Source: CAYQXJ01 sp964421565 (GTDB lineage Bacteria; Planctomycetota; Brocadiia; SM23-32). Taken from it: a DNA stretch of 64,000 bases. The notes beneath the pieces were generated by a model. That model was not told where the DNA came from. It searched no databases and worked only from the letters and a program-made list of their open reading frames with translations. Location of the stretch: positions 62,001 through 126,000 of the forward strand of contig CAYQXJ010000010.1 in the NCBI GenBank assembly GCA_964421565.1, given 5' to 3'. This document shows positions 26,649-34,597 of the stretch, piece after piece (position 1 is the first letter of the stretch; each line of letters begins with the position of its first letter). A program made the position numbers and the translations under genes.

Positions 26649-27980
26649 ATGGCCGAACCCAAGAGAAGCGACCTGCGCCTGCGGGCAGAGCGGGCAGTGC
26701 TCGTGCAGGTGGTCACTCCGAGAGGAAACTACAACCCGGACGAGACATTCCAAGAGTTGGAGAGTTTGGCGCGTACGGCCGGCGCGAATGTCGTCGGTCA
26801 TCTGCGGCAGAAGCGCAGCAAGCACGACCCTACCCATTACCTGGGCACAGGTAAGGTGCGCGAACTGAAAGCACTGGTGGCCTCCAGCGAGGCAGATGTG
26901 GTCATCTGCGACGACGAACTGAACCCCGCCCAGGTCAAACGGCTCGAGTCTGCGCTTGATACCAAGGTGGTAGATCGCAGTGAGGTCATTCTCGACATCT
27001 TCGCCGGTCACGCGCGAACCAACCAGGCTAAACTGCAGGTTGAGCTGGCCCAACTCGAATACGAGTTTCCTCGCCTCAAGCGCATGTGGACGCATCTGGA
27101 CCGTACGGCGGGTGGCACTTTGGGCGGGCCGGCGGGGGGAGGCATAGGCGTGCGTGGACCCGGCGAGCGTCAGCTTGAGGTCGACCGCCGGTTAGTCCAG
27201 CGTCGCATATATGACCTGCGCCGGCGCCTGCAGAAGATTGAGGATCGTCGCCGCAACACGGTCGAAGCACGAAGCGGCCAGTTCCGTTCAGTGGCACTTG
27301 TCGGCTACACCAACGCGGGCAAGTCAAGCCTGATGAACGCTCTGACCGGCTCCCGGGTGGCAGTCCGCGATCGGCTGTTCGAGACTCTCGACACGCGCAC
27401 GCGGGAATGGGAATTGCCGGACGGCCCCTCGGTATTGCTGAGTGATACGGTTGGCTTCATACGCAAGTTTCCCCACCATCTCGCGGCTTCATTCCACGCT
27501 ACGCTCGAAGAGGCGCATGAGGCTGATCTGTTGCTCCATGTCATCGACGCATCTCGTCACGACAGCGAACAGGAAATCGAGGCAGTCAATGACGCTCTGC
27601 GGCAGATCGACTGCGACCAGAAGCCGACGCTCTATGTACTGAACAAGATCGACCTGCTCGATGACCTTTCGGAGGTGCCCCTGCTGCGTGGATTAGTTGG
27701 GGACGTGGTCTGTACCAGCGTTGAGACTGGACGCGGCGTGGACGAGCTGACGCGCTTCGTGCAGCAGCGGTTCAACGCGGACTGCAGTGAGTTACGAGTG
27801 AGCACGGGCGCGGGAAATGGACGGCTGATCGCCTTCTTGCACGAGAACGCCCAGGTGTTGCAGCAGTCTGTGGACGATACGACCATGCAGTTGCGCGTGC
27901 GCGTTGCGCCCGCGATGGTAGGCGTGATCCGCCACATGGGCGGGCGCGTCGAAGCATTACCCGCCGGCACCGGGGCATAA
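26649..27980 (+). CDS. hflX: GTPase HflX
   Basis: A 443-residue ribosome-associated GTPase that splits stalled 70S ribosomes under stress. The N-terminal HflX domain includes THYLGTGKVREL, DELNPAQVKRLE and DRSEVILDIFAGHART; the glycine-rich GGPAGGGIGVRGPGERQLE linker leads to the G domain with G1 GYTNAGKSS, G3 DTVGFI and G4 NKID. Complete and of normal length. ATG 26649 begins the conserved part (MAEPKRSD). A TATAAT at 26573-26578 lies 71 bases upstream but no good -35 accompanies it. The serpin gene is divergent. Confidence 0.95.
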   Translation: MAEPKRSDLRLRAERAVLVQVVTPRGNYNPDETFQELESLARTAGANVVGHLRQKRSKHDPTHYLGTGKVRELKALVASSEADVVICDDELNPAQVKRLESALDTKVVDRSEVILDIFAGHARTNQAKLQVELAQLEYEFPRLKRMWTHLDRTAGGTLGGPAGGGIGVRGPGERQLEVDRRLVQRRIYDLRRRLQKIEDRRRNTVEARSGQFRSVALVGYTNAGKSSLMNALTGSRVAVRDRLFETLDTRTREWELPDGPSVLLSDTVGFIRKFPHHLAASFHATLEEAHEADLLLHVIDASRHDSEQEIEAVNDALRQIDCDQKPTLYVLNKIDLLDDLSEVPLLRGLVGDVVCTSVETGRGVDELTRFVQQRFNADCSELRVSTGAGNGRLIAFLHENAQVLQQSVDDTTMQLRVRVAPAMVGVIRHMGGRVEALPAGTGA

Positions 27981-28073
27981 CTGTATGCGGACTGCGGTTC
28001 TATGTGCCTGGTAATCCCGCTGCTGCCGGACTGTACCCTTCCAGAGCCGGCTGACATATGACGCACAGCGATC

Positions 28074-29129
28074 ATGAACAGGCGCCTTGACATCGGGGTC
28101 CGCGCCACGTGCGCGGCTATCGTCATCTGCGGCCTCGTGCTCGCCCTCGCTGGCAGCGGGGAACGTCCGGCGGCGAGACTGCGCGTGATGGAGCGAAGGG
28201 GGCGCCCCGGGCGCTACGCGGCGCAGTTCGAGGCGATGAGCACCGACGTGTTGATGGAGATTGCCGCCACTGGGCCGGAGGCGGCACACCGGCTGCTGCA
28301 CGCTGCTCGGGCCGAAATCGAGGGCTTGGCAAGCGTTCTGAGCGCGTACGATCCGCAAAGCGATGTCAGTCGGCTGAATACTGCTGGCAGTGCGCTGGTC
28401 GCTGAGCCCACGCGCGAAGTGATCGCACGGGCGGTTGAGGTATCCGAGCTTACAGGGGGCGCTTTCGATGTCACGTACGCCCCTTTGCGTGAATTGTGGC
28501 GGGAAGCTGCCCGGCGGGGGAGCGTGCCATCTGAACACGAGCTGGCAGAGGCTCGGGCTATGGTCGGCTACCGGAAGCTCGCGGGCGACGGGCGGTCAGT
28601 GCTCCTGAAGGGAAGGGGTATGCGCGTTGACCTGGGCGGTATCGCGAAGGGCTACATCATCGACCGAGCGGTGCACGCCCTGCAGGATGCCGGCGCATCG
28701 TCTGGACTGGTCGACATTGGGGGTGACCTGCGGTTCTTCGGCGAGCCCGCAGGGCGCCAGAAATGGCGCGTTCAGGTTCGCATGCCGCCTGGGCAGAAGG
28801 GTGCACTGGTCCTGCAAGTGCCTGCCTGTGCGGTTGCCACCAGCGGAGACCAAGCCAGGGGTTTTCGCGTTGGCGACGAATGGTACTCGCACATCATCGA
28901 CCCCCGCACCGGAAAGCCGGTGCGGCACGCGGCCAGTGTCACCGTGGTGGCGCCGGATGCGATGACGGCTGACGCCCTGGCTACGGCCCTTAGTGTTCTG
29001 GCGCCGCAGGAAGGCATGGGTCTGGTGGATTCGCTCAGGGACGTGGAGTGTATGATATTGGAGCGCACGCCGGGTGGCCCGACAAGGCGCCTGACCTCAA
29101 CCGGGTTCGCGGAGTTCATCGAGCACTGA
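28074..29129 (+). CDS. apbE: FAD:protein FMN transferase ApbE
   Basis: A 351-residue enzyme that attaches FMN to a threonine of target redox proteins (Rnf/Nqr subunits and other FMN-binding domains) outside the cytoplasm. An N-terminal hydrophobic segment (CAAIVICGLVLALAGS) anchors or exports it. Family motifs: YDPQSDVSRLN, VDLGGIAKGYIIDRAV, SGDQARGF, and HIIDPRTGKPV followed by ADALATALSVL, which provide the metal and flavin sites. No Rnf/Nqr genes lie in the window. Its stop codon overlaps the next start (TGATG), so the two are coupled. Confidence 0.94.
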   Translation: MNRRLDIGVRATCAAIVICGLVLALAGSGERPAARLRVMERRGRPGRYAAQFEAMSTDVLMEIAATGPEAAHRLLHAARAEIEGLASVLSAYDPQSDVSRLNTAGSALVAEPTREVIARAVEVSELTGGAFDVTYAPLRELWREAARRGSVPSEHELAEARAMVGYRKLAGDGRSVLLKGRGMRVDLGGIAKGYIIDRAVHALQDAGASSGLVDIGGDLRFFGEPAGRQKWRVQVRMPPGQKGALVLQVPACAVATSGDQARGFRVGDEWYSHIIDPRTGKPVRHAASVTVVAPDAMTADALATALSVLAPQEGMGLVDSLRDVECMILERTPGGPTRRLTSTGFAEFIEH

Positions 29130-29812
29130 TGCCTTCTGAAGCTCAAACACACCTGCGCATTGGGGAGCTGAGATACCCCGTGCTACAGATGCATCCTGAC
29201 GAGGGTACGCCGCAGTTGGCGAGCGCCGCTGTGGCGCGCTATCTGGGCCGCGAGCATCCCGCGCTGGCCGGTGCCGTAGAGGTAGAGCCCGGTATCGACG
29301 GTGTAGTGTTGCGCGCCCGGGGGGAGGCTCCAGAGGAGCTGCTGGGGGTGGCCCGATCCTTGCTCTGCCGCCAGCGCATAGAGCCCATCGGTGAGATCGA
29401 GGTCGACGTGCGCGAGTTCGAGATCGAGGTTACCGAGTTCCACGAGGCCACGGAGCTCAGCCCGCGGGAGCTGTTGCGCAGTGAGGTTCGCTACTTCCCC
29501 TTTCCTGAGTGCGAGTGGTTTGAGATTAGTAGTGGCGAGCTGGCATTCACCGAGCAGCAGGTCGTGTATGAGCCTGAGCTGGTGATTATGGAGGGTGTCG
29601 AGGCTCAGGAATCGGGACGACACATCATCCCCTTGGCCCACATCTCCAGCGTCTACCGTGGGGAGTGGTGGGATGTGCCCTGCCTCATGATCGAATCGGG
29701 ACAGTTTACGTGGCGCTACGGTTGGGCAGCAAGGCGAGGCGAGCCGGAGTTGGTATTCGATGTTGATGAATGGATTCTCTTGCTGCGCGAGCGGATGGGG
29801 GCGGAGCGATGA
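29129..29812 (+). CDS. Unknown protein between apbE and rnpA
   Basis: A 227-residue soluble protein I do not recognise. It is acidic, with a middle rich in Glu and Val (EIEVDVREFEIEVTEFHEATE) and a C-terminal beta-rich domain with several Trp (YRGEWWDVPCLM, WRYGWAARRGEP). No signal peptide, membrane helix or metal motif is seen. ATG 29129 overlaps the apbE stop and its own stop overlaps the rnpA start (ATGA at 29809-29812), so it is translationally coupled on both sides. That placement suggests a linked role, but nothing in the sequence shows what. Confidence 0.75.
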   Translation: MPSEAQTHLRIGELRYPVLQMHPDEGTPQLASAAVARYLGREHPALAGAVEVEPGIDGVVLRARGEAPEELLGVARSLLCRQRIEPIGEIEVDVREFEIEVTEFHEATELSPRELLRSEVRYFPFPECEWFEISSGELAFTEQQVVYEPELVIMEGVEAQESGRHIIPLAHISSVYRGEWWDVPCLMIESGQFTWRYGWAARRGEPELVFDVDEWILLLRERMGAER

Positions 29813-30162
29813 AGCAGTTCTCCCTGCCGCCGCAGGCGCGGGTGCGGCGCAAACGTGACTTCCTGCGGGCATACAAGCAGGGGCACCGCTACCGGATCGG
29901 GCCGCTCCGTTTCTGTGTGGTGGAACGCGAGCAACACAGTCGGCTCGGTCTCTCCGTGGGCAGGAAGGTGGGCGGCGCAGTTACCCGCAACCGTTGGAAG
30001 CGCGCGATTCGCGAAGCATTTCGGTTGAGCCATCATCTGCTGCGGCGCCCGCGCGACATCATCGTGTCCGTTGCGTGGGAGGCTGGCCCTGAGGAGGTTC
30101 GAGATGTGAGCCCGGCCTTCCGGGAGCTTGTGAACCGGCTCAATTCGGAGGGCGATAGATGA
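29809..30162 (+). CDS. rnpA: Ribonuclease P protein component
   Basis: A 117-residue basic protein that binds the RNase P RNA and helps it mature tRNA 5' ends. The signature TRNRWKRAIREAFR (RNR motif) is present, as are RVRRKRDFLRAYKQG at the N terminus and the RPRDIIVSV strand. Start ATG 29809 overlaps the preceding stop. yidD follows with a 4-base overlap. The usual upstream neighbour rpmH is absent. Confidence 0.95.
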   Translation: MKQFSLPPQARVRRKRDFLRAYKQGHRYRIGPLRFCVVEREQHSRLGLSVGRKVGGAVTRNRWKRAIREAFRLSHHLLRRPRDIIVSVAWEAGPEEVRDVSPAFRELVNRLNSEGDR

Positions 30163-30398
30163 GATCTCTCCGCATGCTGAACAGGGCGCTTGGCGGCCTT
30201 GCCATCGCCATCGTGCGCGCCTATCAGCGGCTCCTCTCGCCCATTATGCCGCCCGTCTGCCGGTTCCGACCCACGTGCAGCCAGTACATGGTACAGGCGA
30301 TCCGTAAGAAGGGATTCATCAAGGGATTTGCACTGGGTTTCTGGCGTCTGTTGCGCTGCAACCCCTTTGGGCGAGGCGGTTACGACCCGGTGCCTTGA
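30159..30398 (+). CDS. yidD: Membrane protein insertion efficiency factor YidD
   Basis: A 79-residue membrane-associated protein thought to help YidC insert proteins. Nearly the whole family signature is visible: RAYQRLLSPIMPPVCRF, RPTCSQYMVQAI, and GFWRLLRCNPFGRGGYDPVP. It overlaps rnpA by 4 bases. Unlike the common rnpA-yidD-yidC order, yidC is not next; the 3' end overlaps a convergent gene by 19 bases. Confidence 0.96.
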   Translation: MRSLRMLNRALGGLAIAIVRAYQRLLSPIMPPVCRFRPTCSQYMVQAIRKKGFIKGFALGFWRLLRCNPFGRGGYDPVP

Positions 30399-32416
30399 GC
30401 TGGCTCTGCTTCAGCCAAATCCGATCGCTGTTGGGCGCGGCGAATGTAGAAAAGCACGTCCTCGTGACGACGGACCAGAGCAGCGATTATGGGTTTGCGG
30501 CGGTGGTAGCGTGGCAACGTGGCATTGGCGCGCAGCTTGGCCAGGAAGGCCATCTCGGCGCGCGCCGCCTCGGCCAGTAAATCCTGTGCCTGAGGGCCTG
30601 TGATACGGCCCAGCGCGATCGCTGCCGTCCAGCGCACGAAGTCGGGGTACTCGAACACTTCCAGCCGCTTCTGAGCGGCGGCAACGGCTTCGGGGTCGGG
30701 GTTCTGCCAGTCCTGCAGATCCAGCTCCTCGCTTGGAACGCCGTTCTCGTCGATTGTGATCATCGGAGCGGCCAGTTCGGCCTCAGTCCCCTCGGCGGCC
30801 TGCCCGGCAGGCGTTCGCCTTTCCAGCACGTACCTGCCGAGCTGTGCCGCGACATCTGGGACGCGCAGTTCGCCCATCGTCTTTGCCGCTGCCCAGATGA
30901 TCGTCGGGCTGGCATCCTTTCTCTGAATGCGTTCTTTCAAGTAACTCACCACAAACTCGCCGGACTGTGTGAGCGCCGCCTGCGCGCTGATGCGCAGACT
31001 GGTCAGGTCACGCAGTTGGGACTCTGTGATGCCCTCCTTTGCCGTCTCTTCCTCGTAGTGGTCCAGGGCGTCGAGCAGGAACTGTACACCGTTCTCCTGC
31101 TGAAACTGGCACAGCGCGATGGCGGCGCCGATCTGCACTCGCTGGTCCACCCTGGGGTCGGGCAGCAGACTCGAAAGCTGTGTGATGATGTTCTGGCGCG
31201 TCGTCTGGCCTGCGCGCGCCGAGCGCGCGGCAACGCCCAGGGCTCGTGCAGCGGACACCCGCCACGAGCTTTCCAGCCGCGTGTCGTCCATGTCCGAGAT
31301 CAGCTTCTGCACGCTCTGCTCATCAGCCATGTTGCCCAGAGCCATCAGGATGTCACTGGCGCGTCGCGTGTCGAGAATGCGGCCGAGCTCGTAGATCAAG
31401 CTCTCCCGCACGAGTTCGAGGGCAGTCTGGGCAGGCTGGTTCTGCGGGTGTTCGCCTACGTACCCGATAAGGGGCTCTGCAATCTGGTCGCGGAGTCCGT
31501 CCACTGTCCGTTCCCGTTTCTCGCCCGGTTTCACGCCGTAAACCACGCCCATGGCCGCCTGGCGCACATCTTTCGCTTCGGCGGTCAGCGCGTTGAGCAT
31601 GTGCTGTTCCAGTTCTCGGTCGGGGGCCGCCTCGTAGAGCACTCGGGCGGCGTAGACGGCATCGGCCCCGCCAGCGGAATACAGCCGGCGCAACGCCTGC
31701 AGGTCGGTCGGCTCCGCCTTTCCTGCCAGGGCCGCCTTGGCGCGATCGAAGGTCTTCTGCTCCAGCCCGTAGACGCTGGTCATCGCCGCGCCGCGCACCT
31801 CCAGGTCCTGCGCATCCAGCTTGTCTATGAGCAGACGGGCCGTGGCCAGCTCCGGCTCCATGGCGTACAGCCTGCGAGCGGCGTAGACGGACTTCACCCC
31901 CTCGCTGCTCTCGTATGCATCACGCAGCACCCGGGTTGCGTCGTCGTACTGCATCTCGGCCAGCCCCTGCGCAGCGAGCCTTACTGCCTCCGGATTCTCA
32001 AGCTCCAGAGCCTGCGAAAGCAGTTCGACGCTCCTTTCTTTCCAGACTTGTGAGAGCGCGCTTAGGCTCTTGACGGCCTGCACTTGCACTGCCGCAGCCG
32101 GGTCATTCAGCATTTCGCCGACGAGCGTAACGGACTGCATCCGACGCACTTTGGCCAGCACCTCCAGGGCGCCTGTGCGGATCTGTAAGGTCTCGCTATG
32201 GAGGGCGGCCCGGATCGCATCCTGCGCTTCTCTCTGCTTGCGGGTAAGCTCCTCAATGGCTCGGCGTCGCTTCTCCGCCTTCGGGTGGGCCATCATCCTC
32301 ACGAAGTACTCGGGTTCCTTCTCGCCGCCGCACCCGAGCAGAGCGGGGACGCCGGCAAACATCATTGCGCAGAGCAACAGGGGTGCGCGGAAGGCGCTTC
32401 GGCGGGGTGACTTCAT
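30380..32416 (-). CDS. HEAT-repeat lipoprotein
   Basis: A 678-residue predicted lipoprotein: APLLLCAMMFAGVPALLGCGG has a clean LLGC lipobox (Cys about 29). The rest is a long array of alpha-helical HEAT/armadillo-like repeats, e.g. VQAVKSLSALSQVW, VRLAAQGLAEMQYDDA, WRVSAARALGVAARSARAG, FVRWTAAIALGRITG. Such proteins act as protein-protein scaffolds; this one is probably tethered to the membrane outside the cytoplasm. GGAG precedes ATG 32416. Partner unknown. Its 3' end overlaps yidD by 19 bases on the other strand. Confidence 0.85.
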   Translation of the reverse strand: MKSPRRSAFRAPLLLCAMMFAGVPALLGCGGEKEPEYFVRMMAHPKAEKRRRAIEELTRKQREAQDAIRAALHSETLQIRTGALEVLAKVRRMQSVTLVGEMLNDPAAAVQVQAVKSLSALSQVWKERSVELLSQALELENPEAVRLAAQGLAEMQYDDATRVLRDAYESSEGVKSVYAARRLYAMEPELATARLLIDKLDAQDLEVRGAAMTSVYGLEQKTFDRAKAALAGKAEPTDLQALRRLYSAGGADAVYAARVLYEAAPDRELEQHMLNALTAEAKDVRQAAMGVVYGVKPGEKRERTVDGLRDQIAEPLIGYVGEHPQNQPAQTALELVRESLIYELGRILDTRRASDILMALGNMADEQSVQKLISDMDDTRLESSWRVSAARALGVAARSARAGQTTRQNIITQLSSLLPDPRVDQRVQIGAAIALCQFQQENGVQFLLDALDHYEEETAKEGITESQLRDLTSLRISAQAALTQSGEFVVSYLKERIQRKDASPTIIWAAAKTMGELRVPDVAAQLGRYVLERRTPAGQAAEGTEAELAAPMITIDENGVPSEELDLQDWQNPDPEAVAAAQKRLEVFEYPDFVRWTAAIALGRITGPQAQDLLAEAARAEMAFLAKLRANATLPRYHRRKPIIAALVRRHEDVLFYIRRAQQRSDLAEAEPAQGTGS

Positions 32417-32483
32417 CGTCTCCGGATCCTCAAGACGCAGGGGCATTTGGCCTGGGGCGTGCAAGAAAAATCCACCACCTGTT

Positions 32484-32513
32484 ACCTTAGTCGCGCTTTG
32501 CGCGAACTGTCAA
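32484..32513 (-). promoter_or_regulatory. Promoter of the HEAT-repeat lipoprotein gene
   Basis: On the minus strand a perfect TTGACA (32508-32513) and TAAGGT (32484-32489) are separated by 18 bp; the -10 box is about 70 bases upstream of the start at 32416. Confidence 0.55.
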
Positions 32514-32548
32514 GTGACGGGCATGGCTCGCCGGAGGGTGTAGAGGTA

Positions 32549-32580
32549 CAAAAAGGGGGAGCGCCGTGGCGGGCGCTCCC
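32549..32580 (-). terminator. Rho-independent terminator of the coiled-coil protein gene
   Basis: On the minus strand GGGAGCGCC pairs with GGCGCTCCC (32557-32565 with 32572-32580) across a 6-base loop and is followed by CCTTTTT. It lies 27 bases after the stop at 32607. Confidence 0.9.
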
Positions 32581-32606
32581 GGTGGTAGAGTGTAGGTGGC
32601 GTCCGG

Positions 32607-33086
32607 TCAGTGCACGACCGGGTCGCCGTCCTCGGGCGGGGGAGGCGGTTCATCCGGGTCTGCAGGATCTTCCGGGTTCTCCGGCTCATCCCCTTCCGAA
32701 TCATCGCCCAGCCATGCCGCGAGCTTTTCGCTGAACTTACGCTCTATTTCCTCGCGCCGTTTGGCCAGCTTCTCGAGCTGCTGGTCGAGTCGCTCCAGTT
32801 CCCGTGCGATCCTGGCTTCGATCTTGGCGGCCTTGCTGGGATCGCCGAAGAGCAAGCACTCCTCGAAACGCTCTTCGAGCTTTGCGATCTTTCTCTCGCA
32901 CCTCTCCAACAGTCGGCACTCTTGCCGATCGATAGCCGCCAGAATGCGCTCCTGAGCCTGTAGCAGGCCCTGGGGGAACCAGTCGCCTTCGCGGAAGCCG
33001 GCGCTGGCGACTCGCACCGGCATGAGGATCGCTACCAGTAGTGTAACGCCAAGGATGGCTGAGTGTCTGTGTTTCACCAAGTTCAT
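32607..33086 (-). CDS. Exported coiled-coil protein with acidic proline-rich tail
   Basis: A 159-residue protein, not recognised. A signal peptide (ILGVTLLVAILMPVRVASAG) is followed by a continuous charged helix from about 35 to 120 (CERKIAKLEERFEECLL; KIEARIARELERLDQQLEKL), probably a coiled coil, with three cysteines early in it. The tail is almost entirely Asp, Glu and Pro (DSEGDEPENPEDPADPDEPP). It is probably a small periplasmic or cell-surface protein. It has its own strong terminator and sits alone between two longer gaps. Confidence 0.75.
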   Translation of the reverse strand: MNLVKHRHSAILGVTLLVAILMPVRVASAGFREGDWFPQGLLQAQERILAAIDRQECRLLERCERKIAKLEERFEECLLFGDPSKAAKIEARIARELERLDQQLEKLAKRREEIERKFSEKLAAWLGDDSEGDEPENPEDPADPDEPPPPPEDGDPVVH

Positions 33087-33400
33087 CTCCGGTTACCGTG
33101 CGTTCGAACAGCGCCCCGGCTGTGATGACCGAGCAGGTGGAGGGCGCTGCACTGCCGATCGGGGGTCTGATTCGTGCCTCGGGCCTCACCTCCCTTCGGC
33201 TCGCCGAGCGTAGAAGTTTCCTCCGCCGCCGCGTTGTGGCCCTGCGTAGCGTCGCAAGTGGGACGCAGACCCACAGGGGGCGGCACACCAGTCTCAAAGT
33301 GCGACGGAGTGGTTAGCAGCAAATCCGGTGCCCGGAGTAGCTTCTGAGGGAGCACCGGTCACTGTTTGTGTGAGCGGACTCGGCGTTGCTGGGGCTCACT
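33087..33400. other. 314-bp gene-free stretch
   Basis: I see no protein-coding gene. The only clear structure is an inverted repeat CCGGTGC (33325-33331) / GCACCGG (33352-33358) about 45 bases after the stop of the isomerase-like gene (minus strand). It has no clean U-run (ATTTGCT follows on the minus strand) and may be a weak terminator. The upstream region of the coiled-coil gene has no clear promoter. Confidence 0.5.
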
Positions 33401-34390
33401 TCAGTCGTCGAATGCGGCGTCGAAGGCAACGGCGCTCGGCGGGAAGTCCACCTGCCGCACGAAGGCGCAGGCTTCCTCCCCCCCGTGCTCGCGATCCATA
33501 CCGCTGTCCTCCCACTCCACGCTCAGGGGGCCGTCATAGCCGATGCGGTTCAGCTCGCGCATGATCGATTCGAAGTCCACATCGCCATGCCCCAGGCTGC
33601 GGAAGTCCCAGCCCCGGTCCGCCTCGCCGAAGTTCAGGTAGCTGCTCAGTATGCCCTCGCGTCCGTTAAGCGTCACCGCGCAGTCCTTCATGTGCACGTG
33701 ATAGATGCGGTCCGGGAAGGTGCGGATGAAGACCGCCGGATCGCAGCCCTGCCACAACAGGTGACTGGGGTCGTAATTGAAGCCGAACTCCGGCCGGTTG
33801 TTCAGCGCGTCCAGCGTGCGCTCGGCGCTCACGGTGTCGAAGGCGATCTCCGTGGGATGCACTTCAAGAGCGAACTTGACCCCGCACTCCTGGTAGACGT
33901 CGAGGATGGGGTTGAACCGTTCGGCCAGCAGCTTGAAGCCGTCCTCGATCTGCGAGGGCTTGACCGGTGGGAAGCTGTAGATGAGCTGCCAGATGGGGCT
34001 GCCCGTGAAGCCGGGGACGGCCTCGACGCCCATGTTCTTAGCCGCGTATGCGCAGGCGGTGACCACGTCGATGGCCCACTGGCGCATCTTCTCGTGGTCG
34101 CCGGCAATGTCCTCCGGCACGAAGTCGTTGTGGCGTGCATCCAGATTATCGAGGATGAGCTGGCCAGCCAGATGGGTGCTGAATGCCCAGCATTGGAGGC
34201 CGAACTCCTCCAGCAGCGCCTTGCGCTCGTTGCAGTAGTCCACGCTTTCGGCGGCCTTCAGAGGATCGAAGTGATCGCCCCAACAGGCCAGTTCCAGCCC
34301 ATCGTAACCCCACTCGCTCGCCATCTCTGCCAGTTCGCGCAGGGGCATATCCGCCCACTGTCCCGTAAACAGCGTCACCGGTCGTGCCAT
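33401..34390 (-). CDS. Xylose isomerase-like TIM-barrel (sugar phosphate isomerase/epimerase)
   Basis: A 329-residue protein of the AP-endonuclease-2 / IolE-like TIM-barrel family, which isomerises or epimerises sugars or acts as inosose dehydratase. Metal-site residues lie in VKFALEVHPTEIAFD (Glu/His), GFNYDPSHLLWQG (Asp/His), IYHVHMKDC (His) and GPLSVEWEDSG (Glu). The N-terminal SEWGYDGLELACWG is typical. GGGAGACGG precedes ATG 34390. The FGGY kinase upstream on the same strand and the dehydrogenase beyond suggest a role in polyol or pentulose metabolism. Confidence 0.88.
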   Translation of the reverse strand: MARPVTLFTGQWADMPLRELAEMASEWGYDGLELACWGDHFDPLKAAESVDYCNERKALLEEFGLQCWAFSTHLAGQLILDNLDARHNDFVPEDIAGDHEKMRQWAIDVVTACAYAAKNMGVEAVPGFTGSPIWQLIYSFPPVKPSQIEDGFKLLAERFNPILDVYQECGVKFALEVHPTEIAFDTVSAERTLDALNNRPEFGFNYDPSHLLWQGCDPAVFIRTFPDRIYHVHMKDCAVTLNGREGILSSYLNFGEADRGWDFRSLGHGDVDFESIMRELNRIGYDGPLSVEWEDSGMDREHGGEEACAFVRQVDFPPSAVAFDAAFDD

Positions 34391-34597
34391 GATCCGTCTC
34401 CCGTTGGGGTGAAATGGCTTGCGGGCGCGCGTCCGCCCAGTGAGCATCCTTTTAGCGCAGAAGTGACGGGGATGCAAGCCGCGCTGCCCGTCGCCCTTTC
34501 ATCGTGCCCAACATCTTGCTCAGGTTCCGAGGCAGGGGGCGGGAGGGTATGGCAACGGACGGATGCGAGCCCAGGGAAGGGCACGCGAAGAGGCGGG

